Shown: one piece after another, positions 11,258 through 22,473 of the stretch
Layout of the letters: every line of letters begins with the position of its first letter
Numbering within the stretch: position 1 is the first letter of the stretch
From: Euphorbia lathyris
Taxonomy: Eukaryota; Streptophyta; Magnoliopsida; Malpighiales; Euphorbiaceae
Assembly: GCF_963576675.1 (NCBI RefSeq)
Contig: NC_088911.1
Coordinates: forward strand, 82,303,256-82,367,255
Direction of reading: 5' to 3'
DNA length: 64,000 bases
Made by a program: the position numbers and the translations under genes
The notes under the pieces: generated by a model
The model's database searches: none
Seen by the model: only the letters and a program-made list of their open reading frames with translations
What the model was told of the DNA's origin: nothing

Positions 11258-11865
11258 TTTAGTAATATTTTAGTTCTGTGATGTTTCAGTTAAGGATGTT
11301 TCAGTTTAATGATGTTTCGATTCAATGATGTTTCAGTTCAGAAATGTTTCTGTTCAGTGATATTCCAGTTCAGAAATATTTCAGCTCAGTGATATTCCAG
11401 TTTAGTAATGTTTCAGTTCATCAATATTTCAGTTAAGTAATGTTTTAGTTTAGTAATGTTTTAGTTTAGTAATGTTTCCATTCAATAATGTTTCAGTTGA
11501 GTGATGTTTCAATTCAGTAATGTTTTAGTGTAGTAATGTTTTAGTTGAGTGATGTTTCAGTTTAGTAATATTTCAGTTTAGTAATGTTTGTGTTCAGTGA
11601 TGTTTCAGTTCAGTGATGTTTCAATTCAGTAATATTTCAATTTAGTGATGTTTCATATCAATAATATTTCAGTTCACTAAGGTTTCAATTTAGTAATGTT
11701 TCAGTTTAGTCAAATTTCAGTTCAACGATGTTTTATTTTAGTAATATTTCAGTTCAATAGTGTTTCAGTTCAGTAATATTTCAGTTCAGTGATATTTTAG
11801 TTAAGTGATGTTTGAGTTCGGTAATGTTTCAGTTCACTAATATTTCGGTTCAGTAAAGTTTGGTT
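11258..11865 (+). repeat. 16-bp minisatellite, block 1
   Basis: Tandem units of about 16 bp, consensus TTTCAGTTCAGTGATG, with frequent changes at a few positions (CAG/TAG/GAG, GTGATG/GTAATG/GTAATA). About 38 units, none longer or shorter by much. Confidence 0.92.
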
Positions 11866-12029
11866 AAGTTACATTATGTTACGTTAGAATAAGTTACACT
11901 AAATTAGGTTACATTATGTTAAGTTGTGCTAATTTATGTTATGTTATGTTATGTTACACTAAGTTGAAAGCTTAAAGAAATATAAAAAAAACCTAAAGAT
12001 TTACAAATTGAGCTTACAATCTTAAGGAT
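11866..12029 (+). repeat. Degenerate pentamers and spacer between minisatellite blocks
   Basis: TTATG/TTACA units occupy 11866-11964, then the spacer with AAAGCTTAAAGAAATA-like words and ATTGAGCTTACAATCTTAAG follows. Confidence 0.75.
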
Positions 12030-13855
12030 TTTCAGTTCAGTGATGTTTCAGTTCAGTAATATTTTAGCTTAGTATGTTTTAGTTCAGTGATGTTTCAGTT
12101 TAGTAATATTTCAGATTAGTGATGCTTCAGTTCAGTAGTGTTTCAATTTAATAATATTTCTGTTTAGTAATGTTTCAATTCAGTTATGTTTCAGTTTAGT
12201 GATGTTTCAGTTCAGTGATGTTTCAGTTTAGTAATGTTTCAGTTTAGTGATGTTTCGGTTGAGTGATGTTTCAGTTAAGTGATGTGTCAGTTCAGTGATG
12301 TTTCAGCTGTATGATCTTTCAGTTCAATGATCTTTCAGTTCAGTAATGTTTCAGTTCAATAATGTTTCAGTTGAGTGATGTTTCAGTTGAGTAATATTTC
12401 AGTTCAGTAATATTTCAGTTCAGTATTGTTTCAGTTCAGTAATGTTTCAGTTGAGAAATGTTTTAGTTCAGTAATGTTTCAGTTCAGTGATGTTTCAGTT
12501 CAGTGATGTTTCAGTTTAGTGATGTTTTGGTTGAGTCATATTTCAGTTCAGTGATGTTTCAGTTGAGTGATGTTTCAGTTGAGTGATGTGTCAGTTCAGT
12601 GAGGTTTCAGTTGAGTGATCTTTCAATTCGGTGATCTTTCAGTTCAGTAATGTTTCAGTTCAATAATATTTCAGTTGAGTGATGTTTCAGTTGAGTGATG
12701 TTTCAGTTGAGTAATGTTTCAGTTGAGTAATGTTTCAGTTCAGTAATGTTTCAGTTCAGTAATGTTTTAGTTCAGTAATGTTTCAGTTCAGTGATGTTAC
12801 AGTTTAGTGATGTTTCTATTGAGTCATATTTCAGTTCAGTGATGTTTTAGTTGAGTGATGTTCCAGTTCAGTGATGTATCAGTTCAGTAATGTTTCAATT
12901 TAGTGATGTTCAAGTTGAGTAATATTCTAGTTTAGTAATGTTTCAGTTCAGTTATGTTTCAGTTGAGTGATTTTTCATTTCAGTAATATTTTAGTTCAGT
13001 GATGTTTCAGTTTAGTGATATTTCATTTCAGAGATGTTTCAGTTCAATGATATTTCAGTTTAGTGGTGTTTCAGTTGAGTAATGTTTCAGTTGAGTAATG
13101 TTTCAGTTTAGTGATGTTTCAGTTTAGTGATGTTTCAGTTGAGTGATGTTTCAGTTCGGTGATGTTTCAGTTGAGTGATCTTTCAGTTCTGTGATGTTTA
13201 AGTTCAGTTTTCAGTTCAATAATGTTTCAGTTCAGTGGTGTTTCAGTTGAGTAATGTTTCAATTCAGTAATGTTTCAGTTCAGTATTGTTTCAGTTCAGT
13301 AATGTTTCAGTTGAGTAATGTTTTAGTTCAGTAATGTTTCAGTTCAGTGATGTTTCAGTTTAGTGATGTTTTTGTTGAGTCATATTTCAGTTCAGTGAGG
13401 TTTTAGTTGAGTGATGTTTCAGTTCAGTGATGTTTGAGTTCGATAATATTTCAGTTCAGTGTTGTTTCAGTTCAGTAATGTTTGAGTTGAGTAATGTTTC
13501 AGTTCAGTGATGTTTCAGTTCAATAATATTTCAGTTGTGTAATGTTTCTATTCATTGATGTTTTAGTTCAATGATGTTTTAGTTCAGTGTTGTTTGATGT
13601 TTCCGTTCGATAATATTTCAGTTCAGTAATTTTTTGATTCAGTAATATTTCAGTTCAGTGATATTTCAGTTTAGTGATGTTTCAGTTCAGTAATGTTTCA
13701 CTTAAGTAATGTTTCAATTAAGTAATGTTTCAGTTGAGTGATGTTTCAGTTTAGTAGCGTTTCAGTATAGTAATGTTTCAGTTTAGCAATGATTTAGTTC
13801 TGTGATGTTTTAGTTGAGTAATAATTCAGTTTAGTGACGTTTTAGTCCAGTAAGG
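12030..13855 (+). repeat. 16-bp minisatellite, block 2
   Basis: Over 110 units of the same 16-bp repeat as block 1, the largest continuous array in the window. Sub-variants such as GAGTGATG, CAGTAATG and CAATAATA are interspersed. One short deletion lies near 13200, where TTTAAGTTCAG runs directly into TTTTCAG. Confidence 0.93.
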
Positions 13856-14525
13856 TTAAGGATTTAGAAATTGAGCTTACAATCCTAAGGATTTGTAAAT
13901 TGAGCTTATAATCCCAATGATTTATAAGCTTACGTTATGTTATGTTACATAAGGGATTATAAGCTTAATGATTTTTTATAAATAAATGAAAGCTAAAAAG
14001 AAATAAAAAAGCCTAAAGATTTTTAAATTGAGTTTACAATTCTAAGGATTTATAGATGGAGCTTACAATCCTAAGGATTTATAATTTGAGCTTATATTTG
14101 TTACGTTACGTTAGGGATTGTAAGCTATGTTAAGTTATGTTAAGTTTAAAGAAATAAAAAAAACCCAAGGATTTACAAATTGATCTTACAATCCTAAGGA
14201 TTTATAAATTGAGCTTACGATCCTAAGAATTTATAAATTGGGCTTATATTTATTAACGTCACATTAAGTTACATTATGTTAGGTAACGTTAAATTACGTC
14301 ATATCACATTATATTAAGTTATGTTACTTACGCACATTAAGTTACATTACGTTACGTAATGTAACGTAATGTAACATTTTCGTAACATTATCTAAACATA
14401 TAAGATTTACGTAAAATTCAAATGTTTTACGTAAAACTCGATTTTTCGCAATGTTAATGATTTTTTTTTAAAAATACAACTTTACGTTAATTAAGTCAAA
14501 CTTTACATAAATTATTTCTAAAGAT
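13856..14525 (+). repeat. Tandem spacer units, with a short inverted pentamer tract
   Basis: At least four copies of a spacer containing AGGATTTATAAATTGAGCTTACAATCCTA-like words (13856-14240). At 14345-14385 the pentamer reverses: GTTACGTAATGTAACGTAAT, so TTACG is followed by CGTAA. Low-complexity AT sequence follows. Confidence 0.75.
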
Positions 14526-14585
14526 GTGATTTTGATTTTGTAACGTAATAACTTTACGTAAATTGAGCTTATATTATTATGTTAT
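14526..14585 (+). repeat. 60-bp repeat at the right part of the satellite locus
   Basis: Second copy of the 9781-9840 sequence. It again leads directly into a pentamer array. Confidence 0.85.
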
Positions 14586-14930
14586 GTTACGTTACCTCAT
14601 GTTACGTCATGTCAAATTATGTTACCTTATGTTACGCTACGTTATATTATGTTAGATTACTTACATTACGTTACGTCACATTACGTTACATCACATTATG
14701 TCATATCGAGTTATGTTACCTTAGATTACGTTACGTTTCGTTTCGTTACATTATGTTACGTTACGTTACGTCACGTTACGTCATATTATATCACATCACG
14801 TTACGTCACATCACGTAACGTCACATCACGTTATGTGACCTTACATTATGTTACATTACGTTATGTCACGTTACGTCATGTCATGTCACGTTACGTCACG
14901 TCACGTCAAGTTATGTTATGTTATGTTACT
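14586..14930 (+). repeat. TTACG pentamer satellite, block 3, degenerate
   Basis: TTACG, TCACG, TCATG and TTATG units with few long perfect runs. Open frames here are produced by the repeat. Confidence 0.88.
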
Positions 14931-16102
14931 ATTAGCATGAACTTTTTCGACCCTCGTGATGAAATTATAGTTATCTTTGCTCAGCATGTTGCAGGTGGGC
15001 CTCACGTCTCGTCATATGGGATCACGGTTTGGAACACGATGAGAAAAGCTAGAAACGGCTCCTTGTCTCAATAGTCTAAAGATGTGAAAAAACCGAACAA
15101 AGAAAACATACCGGTTTCAAACTCTCGTGAATTCAAAACACAAGCTCTTGATATCTATCATTTTTTATTATCGTTTTCATAATCGATATCGCTTTTTTAT
15201 ATTATTATTATTGTTATTAGTTTTTAGTTTACGGAATTCCATTACACTTATTATTACTTAGTTTTAAGTTAAAACAAGAAAATCAATAAAAGACAAAAGT
15301 ATGGAAGAAAGAGAGGAGGGGACTTGAAAAGAGAAAAAGGTAGAGATAAGAGATGAAAGGAATAAATAGGGGGGACAACATCATTAATTAGAAGACCAAA
15401 ATCTCAAAAAAAAGAGTAAGAGATAGGGATGTGGAAAAAAGGGGGTATGATTTGTAAAGATAATAAACAAAAAAAATAAGAAAAAATTAAAAGAGAGATT
15501 GGACTAAATAAAAGAAAAGAGATGCAGGACTTAAGGGAAAAGATGTAGATGAGAAGAAAACGGAAAAGAAGGAGATGGTCTGAAAAAGAAAAAAATGAGC
15601 TGATGAAGAAAAAAAAAAGAGAAAGAGGTAGAGTGCTGATGTTTAGGATAGGAAATTAGAGAAAAAAAAGAGTTAAATGAAAAAAAAAAGATAGAAAAAT
15701 GGAGATAACCCATGTATAAATAATATTGTATTTTATTGTCTTAAATAATATTGTACATTTCCAATGCCAAGCTTTTCATGTTCCCAATTAATAAGCATTT
15801 ATTAAGAGGAGTATATTTAATGCATATAACATTGATTAGACGGATACAAAATTACTCAAAAAAAGACGTCTTCTTATGCAAAATAAAAACATCCGAAGAA
15901 AAAAAATTATTTCTTGAAAGTTGGTTATATCTTGAGTAAAGAGAAAACGTTTTTAAAGCACAATATTCTAAGTTACAACTGACATGTCATCAGGTAAAAC
16001 TCATTTTAATATTAAATCACAATTTAAATCATGAACTATTGGATTTTGATCCAATGACTATTAAACACTCACCATACATGGAGATAATTTAGTGCTCACC
16101 AT

Positions 16103-16105
<3 letters not shown>
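14931..16105. other. Non-coding DNA with a long purine-rich tract
   Basis: At 14935-15075 there is sequence of more coding-like composition that I cannot identify. From about 15285 to 15715 the plus strand is almost entirely A and G (GAAAAGAGAAAAAGGTAGAG and similar). No gene is supported. Confidence 0.7.

Positions 16106-16147
<42 letters not shown>
16106..16147. repeat. (TA)n microsatellite
   Basis: About 20 uninterrupted TA dinucleotides. Confidence 0.95.
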
Positions 16148-16149
<2 letters not shown>

Positions 16150-16164
16150 GGTTATCATTTGGGT

Positions 16165-17210
16165 TTTAATCAAACCAAGTCGAGCCGAGCTTTGGCTTGA
16201 TCATGCTCGGCTCGTCAAAAAAGTAACAAACTCGATCCAACATTTTTGTCTATGAACTACTTACGAGTGTGTTCACGAGCTTTGCTCGCGTGCAACTCAT
16301 TAATTCATGAAACATGAATTTCACTTCCAAACAACTCATTAATTATATCCATTTGAAATTTCTTTAACACAAAAGTACATAATTTTGAAATCTACAAAAC
16401 CAAAGTTCACGACAAAAACAAAACATGTTGATTTACATTTCCTCCTTTATAGAAATATTATTATTAAAAGAAGGCCTAATACATCACCAGCTCCCTGAAC
16501 TTGTCCAAAATAATAAATTGGCTCTATGAACTTTGCAAGTGTCTCACCAGCTCCCTAAACTTGCTTATTTCGTATCACCAGCTCCCTAAACTTGTCCATA
16601 AAAATAGATTAGCTTCATGAACTTTGCAAGTGTCTCACCAACTCCCTAAACTTGCTTATTCTGTAACAACTAAATACAAAATCTTATTAAACCTAAATTC
16701 TAAAAATATGTCTTCATCTATTCGAGAGGTAATTTTTCGTTTCTCCTACCTTTCAACATATTATAAGAGTTAATGTTGCAGGTTTGAGAGATTGAATGGA
16801 TGAGGATCTAGAGTTAGTATTATGGTTTTTGTATTTAGTTGTTACAGAATAAGCAAGTTTGTGGAGTTGGTGAGACATTTGCAAAGTTCATGGAGCTAAT
16901 CCACTTTTATGGACAAGTTTATGGAGCTGGTGATACGAAATAAGCAAGTTTAGGGAGCTGGTAAAACACTTGTAAAGTTCAAAAAACCAATCTACTATTT
17001 TGGACAAGTTCAGTGAGCTATTAATGTATTAGGCCTTAAAAGAATAACGGTACCAAGTTTGCTTACGAGCGTGTTTATAAACATTATAATCAAGTTTTCT
17101 CATTAATTTGTTCATGAACCCATAATTGAGCTTTCGAGCCGAGTTTCGTCATACTCAAACTCGACTCATTTATAATCGAGTCACTCTACAACTCTACTTA
17201 TAGAGTGTCA
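16165..17210. repeat. GAGCCGAGC-type repeat, split by a MULE
   Basis: The left part (16165-16472) has GTCGAGCCGAGCTTTGG, TGCTCGGCTCG and ACGAGTGTGTTCACGAG. The right part (17045-17210) has TTACGAGCGTGTTTATAAAC, TTCGAGCCGAGTTTCG and AATCGAGTC. Related text recurs at 54530-54650. The MULE at 16473-17035 sits between the parts with a clean target duplication. Confidence 0.6.
16473..17035. mobile_element. Mutator-like foldback MITE, 563 bp
   Basis: Ends are GGCCTAATACAT and ATGTATTAGGCC. Long inverted arms (about 200 bp each) contain CACCAGCTCCCTGAACTTGT and its inverted counterpart. A perfect 9-bp direct repeat, TTAAAAGAA, flanks it at 16464-16472 and 17036-17044, the duplication size of Mutator elements. 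There is no coding capacity. Confidence 0.85.
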
Positions 17211-17410
17211 AATAACTATTTTAATTAAAAAAAACTTACTAATAGTTAAAATATAATAATAACTTCTATTATAATTTTTGACATATTTTTTATGTGAATG
17301 TCTCAGAGTTTGAAACGTTTACAACATACTCTCATACCATGTGTTAAAATTTTACCATTTAATGGAGTTGTAGGTGTTTGAACAATCTATAACAAATTTA
17401 AACATGAAAT

Positions 17411-17559
17411 ATTTTACAGTACTCCTGGAGTAATACTTCTGACCAATGAATTCACGACACATGCATATATTGTTTTTCTTTTTACCAATCATGTCCATAT
17501 AGTGGGATTTAAAATGATTTTCATTGGTCGTGAACATTACTCCAGGAATACTGTAAAAT
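17411..17559. mobile_element. Small inverted-repeat MITE, 149 bp
   Basis: Starts ATTTTACAGTACTCCTGGAG and ends CTCCAGGAATACTGTAAAAT. The inverted arms extend about 40 bases to GACCAATGAA and TTCATTGGTC. I see no clear target duplication. Confidence 0.7.
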
Positions 17560-17619
17560 TTATCTTCAAACAGACTGGTTTACTGTTATTTGACTCATTT
17601 TTTTAACTTATATTGGATA

Positions 17620-18119
17620 GACTTAATGCATATTTACACCTTTAAACTTGGTAAGTTTTGCCTATTTGCACACTGAACTTTTTAAATAACCTATTACACA
17701 CTTATAGTTGGCATTAAAAACCTATCACATGTCTATAGTTGGTTTTAAAAACCTATCACACACTTAAAGTTGGCTCATTCGGACCTCTTACACACAAAAT
17801 CGTTGATTTGTCATCTTTGACAGTCGCATCTGCGTGCTATAGAAAAAAGAAAAGTGTATTAGTTCGTTATATATGTCACATCATATGTCAAAGATGACAA
17901 ATCGACGATTTTATATGCAGGAGGTCCGGATGAGTCACCTTTAAGTGTGTGATAGATTTTTAATGCCAACTGTAGGTGTGTGGTATGTTTGTTATGCCAA
18001 CTATAAGTGTATAACAGGTTTTTAAAGCCAACTATAAATGTGTGATATGTTATTTAAAAAGTTCAGAGTGCCAATAGACAAAACTTATCAAGTTTAAGGG
18101 TGTAAATATGCATTAAGCC
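17620..18119. mobile_element. Mutator-like foldback MITE, 500 bp
   Basis: Starts GACTTAATGCATATTTACAC and ends TGTAAATATGCATTAAGCC, with inverted arms of about 200 bp carrying CACACTTAAAGTTGGCTCAT-type units. A perfect 9-bp repeat, TATTGGATA, flanks it at 17611-17619 and 18120-18128. Confidence 0.85.
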
Positions 18120-18912
18120 TATTGGATATTTTAAACATCAATTATGTCTACAATATTTCTTAGGTTACTAATACAGTTACAAACAACTTGTAAAATGTCA
18201 ATATTTATGTATTTCACATACAAGTTGATAAAAAAAATCTACCTGTACTATTTTATTAAAGTAATTATAAATAACTTGACAAAATATATCAATCTGTTTG
18301 AGTTTATCGATAAATTTATTTAAAAAATCTAAAATGACAATCAAATAACTCCATTTAATTTTTTTTTTGTTAAACACGGATAAAATTGATCTTGCCGAAC
18401 AATATTAAAAATAAAATTGCATACAGTTTCTTATATAATGAGTAAATATTTACTTCCCACAATATGATAGATCTAAATTTAGATCTTATATCTACTTTAA
18501 AAAAATTGCATAATTGATTTATATTTTATTTTTCCCTTGGGTTACTCAGCGAATTAAAGGGTGATATCTGTATCTTAATTCATACGAATTTCGTTGAAAA
18601 AGACATTTGATATTTGATATTCCAGGATTATTAATTGTATTCGTAATTGGTCAATTATGTTTAATCCCCAATGGAAACACAACACATCCAATGTACCCAA
18701 TTTCCATGTCTACACCATTGCATTGCCACTTGTAATTGTAAAATTATCAAGCTTTATTTTCTTTTGTATATATGGGTTTGTCGACATCATCTGCTAGAGT
18801 AACTAGGTCGATTCGAATTACCTAATTTTTGTGAAACACATGGATCTTAGTTACAACCTGAAGATGAATATGAAGACTAGTGGGTGCATTGCAGTATATA
18901 TATATATATGTC
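18120..18912. other. AT-rich DNA, nothing recognised
   Basis: No gene, RNA or structured repeat was recognised apart from a short TA run at 18895-18909. Confidence 0.6.
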
Positions 18913-19703
18913 TGATGATACGGATCGAAATCGTCTGAAAGTTTTAATCGTAAACTAATAAAGATATTTCTTCTCTAGCTAAACTAGAAGGAGCGAATGC
19001 CGGATTTTATGGACTAAATCCATAGGAATAAGAAATCCCCATTGTTGAAGGTGAAAAACCTTAACAAAGCTTCTTGAAGAACATTATAATTTGATTGATA
19101 AAAAGTTAAGGAATTACAATGAAAGCGATGAATTTATATCATCTAAAACCTAATTGCTAAATTACAATAAAGGGTAAAGAACATAGCTAATTAAAATAAC
19201 AAGATAAGGGTAAATGAGGTTAAATAATAAGGGGTGACATGGGTGTAAATATAGGAGTGGTAGAGTTGTAATTAGGGAGTGGCAAATATGTAAATAAGGA
19301 GTGACAGGATTGTAAATAAGGAGGAAGCTGGAGTAAGGAGCAAGTTCCTTAAAATGAAGGCACGCGGAGGGTGCCTAATTCCACGCGGAGCGTGCCCAAT
19401 CCAAGCCCCGCGTATGTGACCTCTTGGACTTCTCTCCGGATCAGTCCTCATTCACGCGGAGCGTGCCTTCCCTCAAGCGGAGTGTGCCCAAATCCACGCG
19501 GAGCGTGGATTGGCTGCTGAACTCTTCTCCGGATCAAACCTTCCTTCACGCGGAGCGTGTTTTAATCCACGTGGAGCGTGCCTGAGTTGCTGGTGTGTTG
19601 TGTGGCACTGTTTTGACCTCTTTACTCGCTTGTTGCTCGTGCTTGGTTCTTCCTCCGACTTCCTTCGTACGGACCCGATCCCAGAAGGAGATGCCCCGCA
19701 TCA
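18913..19703 (+). mobile_element. Possible solo LTR
   Basis: The segment begins TGATGATACGG and ends CCCCGCATCA, an approximate TG...CA inverted pair, and its composition changes from AT-rich to GC-rich motifs as in many plant LTRs. No 5-bp target duplication and no internal element sequence were found, so this is tentative. It contains the CACGCGGAGCGTG cluster. Confidence 0.35.
19359..19590. repeat. Cluster of CACGC-GGA-GCGTG hairpin motifs
   Basis: The 13-base hairpin motif CACGCGGAGCGTG occurs four times (about 19382, 19454, 19496, 19549), with variants CACGCGGAGGGTG (19362), AAGCGGAGTGTG (19474) and CACGTGGAGCGTG (19578). Each is an inverted repeat of CACGC/GCGTG around GGA. Confidence 0.85.
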
Positions 19704-20473
19704 CCTGATCTTACGCTTTTTAGTAAACAAACTATATCAAATTTATGCATTGTTTTACTGATCAGCATTAGAAAGGAATTAAACATATACAATGTACATT
19801 TCAGAATTTCTGATTCTCCTATTGTATTAGTGATTTATTACTCTGGTTGAAAGAATGATTTAAAATTAATTTTTATTATTCTTATTAATGTTTTAGTAGT
19901 CTAATAGTCTTGTTTTTATATTTTTTAATTAATTAAATTTTCATGTTTTAGTTTGTGTTTGTGGAATTAGTGAAACCTTTTAATGACTAATGTAGTTTTA
20001 GTTGGTTATTTTATAAGCGTGTATATAGGTCTATTTGTTTACATTTTCTTAATACACTGAATGGATAGATATTTTATTGTACCATTTTTCTTTCTTTCTA
20101 TATAAAAATCATGATTAGGGCAAATGTTCATAATATGATTACTTTCCCTGGGTGCATTCTGTGATTACTTAGGTACCAATCTTGTTTTTTTTGACAAACA
20201 AGATATTGGGGGGTAATTTTAAATATTTTATTTATTTTATTTCATTAATAAGATTAATCAAATTGTGATTTATTGGTTCCCACAATCATTAAAGTATATA
20301 GACTTACAAAATAATAGATTTGTTATGGGAATTGGGGAAGAACAAGTCAATTAGAAGCTTATTTTTTAGCATCGTCTTTCTTTTAGAAACCTGATTTTTC
20401 AGATTATTTTTAGTTGTAATCTTGTTGCGCTTTATTAGAAGTTCAGTGGTTTCGTTCATTACGGGTTCATGGA
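19704..20473. other. AT-rich DNA, nothing recognised
   Basis: No coding or structured sequence was recognised. Confidence 0.6.
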
Positions 20474-21040
20474 CTATTTATAGGGCCAAAATGGAGCAAT
20501 ATTAAAGGAGAAGCAAACATCTCCTCCAGTGAACGGATAACCAACCATTTTAACTTCAGACAAGCCACAATCGTCAATCGTATCCCTGAAACCTCTTATA
20601 AGGACGGTTGGATGATGATTCCCACCATTCTTCTCAGACTGAGATATCAAGTCATTGAAATCAATGACAACCCAAGGCAAAGTATAATTAGAGAATAGAT
20701 CCCTCGGTAGCTGCCAAGAATCTGATCTTTGAGATCTCCCCGAAGAACCATGGAAACCAGTTAATCGATACTCTAAATGAAATTTGAAGAAAATTCAAGA
20801 TGATTAACGGAGCCAACAATCTTTCCATAACAAAGCAAGACCACCACCAATATTAATAGGATCAAAAGAAAATAAACCAGAATAAGAAATCATCTTTCTT
20901 TTATTGCTTCAACTTTGTTTTGGTTACATTTTACCTCTATTAAAGAGATAAAATCAAGTTTGAATCTAGATACAAAATCTACTAATTGACTGTCTTAGTG
21001 TTCCCCAACCCCCTGATAGTTCCAGGATAGCACACCCATT
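20474..21040 (-). pseudogene. LINE endonuclease domain fragment
   Basis: The minus strand encodes broken pieces of the EEP endonuclease of a plant L1-like LINE, which nicks target DNA. Recognisable pieces in order are LSWNYQGVGEH (N-terminal strand, near 21030), FISLIEVKCNQ, IGGGLALLWKDC (about 20830), YRLTGFHGSSGR, PWVVIDFNDLISQSEKNGG and GLSEVKMVGYPFTGGD. Intact relatives have GDFND where this has IDFND. Several stops and frame changes separate the pieces. It ends before the RT region and may once have continued into 21041-21153, which abuts the CACTA end. Confidence 0.75.
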
Positions 21041-21153
21041 GATCCTTACGGGTCTGAACAACAGAACCTGCTTCCTTGGTAGAAGATCGCGATCCACTTT
21101 CCACTATGCAAAGTATTTGGGGTATCACAGTCCATTAGGCCAGTTTTTGTAGA

Positions 21154-21253
21154 CACTACACCAAATACCCTCTCCAACGATGGTTAAAAACCTTCATCTC
21201 GCGTGATATAAATCTGTCACGGGACTCGCTGCCGTCTAATAACGCATCAGACG
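21154..21253 (+). repeat. CACTA left terminal inverted repeat
   Basis: Begins CACTAC and is the inverted counterpart of 26430-26528, with mismatches. Confidence 0.8.
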
Positions 21254-22473
21254 ACAGTCGAGTTCTATCATCTTTAGCAGCAACAGATGACACGCGCTTC
21301 CTAAACTACTGTCATATTTTTCATGTTACGACGACGTTCATCTTAGTTGGAACCGTAATTTCATTCTAATGACAGATCTTTTATATAATCTGTCACTGGA
21401 GTTTGTGAAACAATAGAACTTTTACATGTCATACGATATATTTTACTATCGTATTTGTCATTGTAGATAAGTTTAGGCGATAGTTTTCCTCTTTAGTATT
21501 GTCGTTGGAAGGTGCTTCAGATGACGTACTCTTTAATTTTTTTTGTCTTGTACGTGGATTTCACATGACATTTTCATTTAATCAACTGTCACAAAAATTA
21601 GTCATATTTGACTACGTTAATTGTTAGACGACAGTTTTATTTTTTGTTTATGTCATCTTAACGTTTTAGTCATGACAGTATTTCATTAACCTGGTATCGT
21701 GTCACGCATTATAATATGACATTTTTTTAATTTAGTGCTCATTCAATATTGCATTAGACGCCATACTTTTTTTTTTCAATTGTGTTGCATAACCTGTAAC
21801 CCTTCCATGTACTTGTACATACTGCCATTGAATTACATGATAGTACTACTCAAATTACAACAAAGCTATAAACTTCATATATAATTTTACTATCCATTAT
21901 TTACATAATATATACACATGTTGTGCATAATAATACACATAAAACCAGTGCCATACCATTGTACGAAAATGTGCACCAAAATAGACCAAAATATGCTCAA
22001 CAAATGTACCACAAACCGATAATCATATTGTACGAAAACATTACATACACAATCCATTGTCACACTATGCCATTTTACCTTTCACATGACACAAGATACA
22101 TGACATACATTTGTTTTCATGTCGTCTGGATATTTTTCGTGACAGTATTTTAACTGTATGTCAACTGAAAGCGAAATAAAAAATGCGCTCGATTCTCAAA
22201 TGACATTACGATTACAGAATCCTGTCATCCAAAGAAAACGCGCGTTTTCATTAAATTTGATGCGCTCAACAGATGACACCTCTAATAAATGAATGTCATT
22301 GTATGCCGAAAACAAAAAAGCAGCAAATGAAATTTCACTTACGTGGCCATACCAAATTTTAGGTGCTCTGTTGTTTGACTGAAATTTCAGCTGATATATG
22401 AACCCTCTCTCTAATCCCAAACCCCAGTTTAGGTTACACAAGAGCTTCATCCCTCACATCCCTCTCTATCTCC

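Noticed and set aside
9841..14930. CRISPR-like or telomere-like array
   Set aside because: Units are contiguous without unique spacers, and the pentamer is not the plant telomere repeat TTTAGGG.
14579..15074. Open frames of 79 and 151 codons in the degenerate pentamer array
   Set aside because: Same cause as above; the second only gains a non-repeat tail of about 45 codons with no recognisable domain.
15531..15713. 60-codon Phe/Ser-rich minus frame
   Set aside because: It is the translation of the pyrimidine strand of the polypurine tract.
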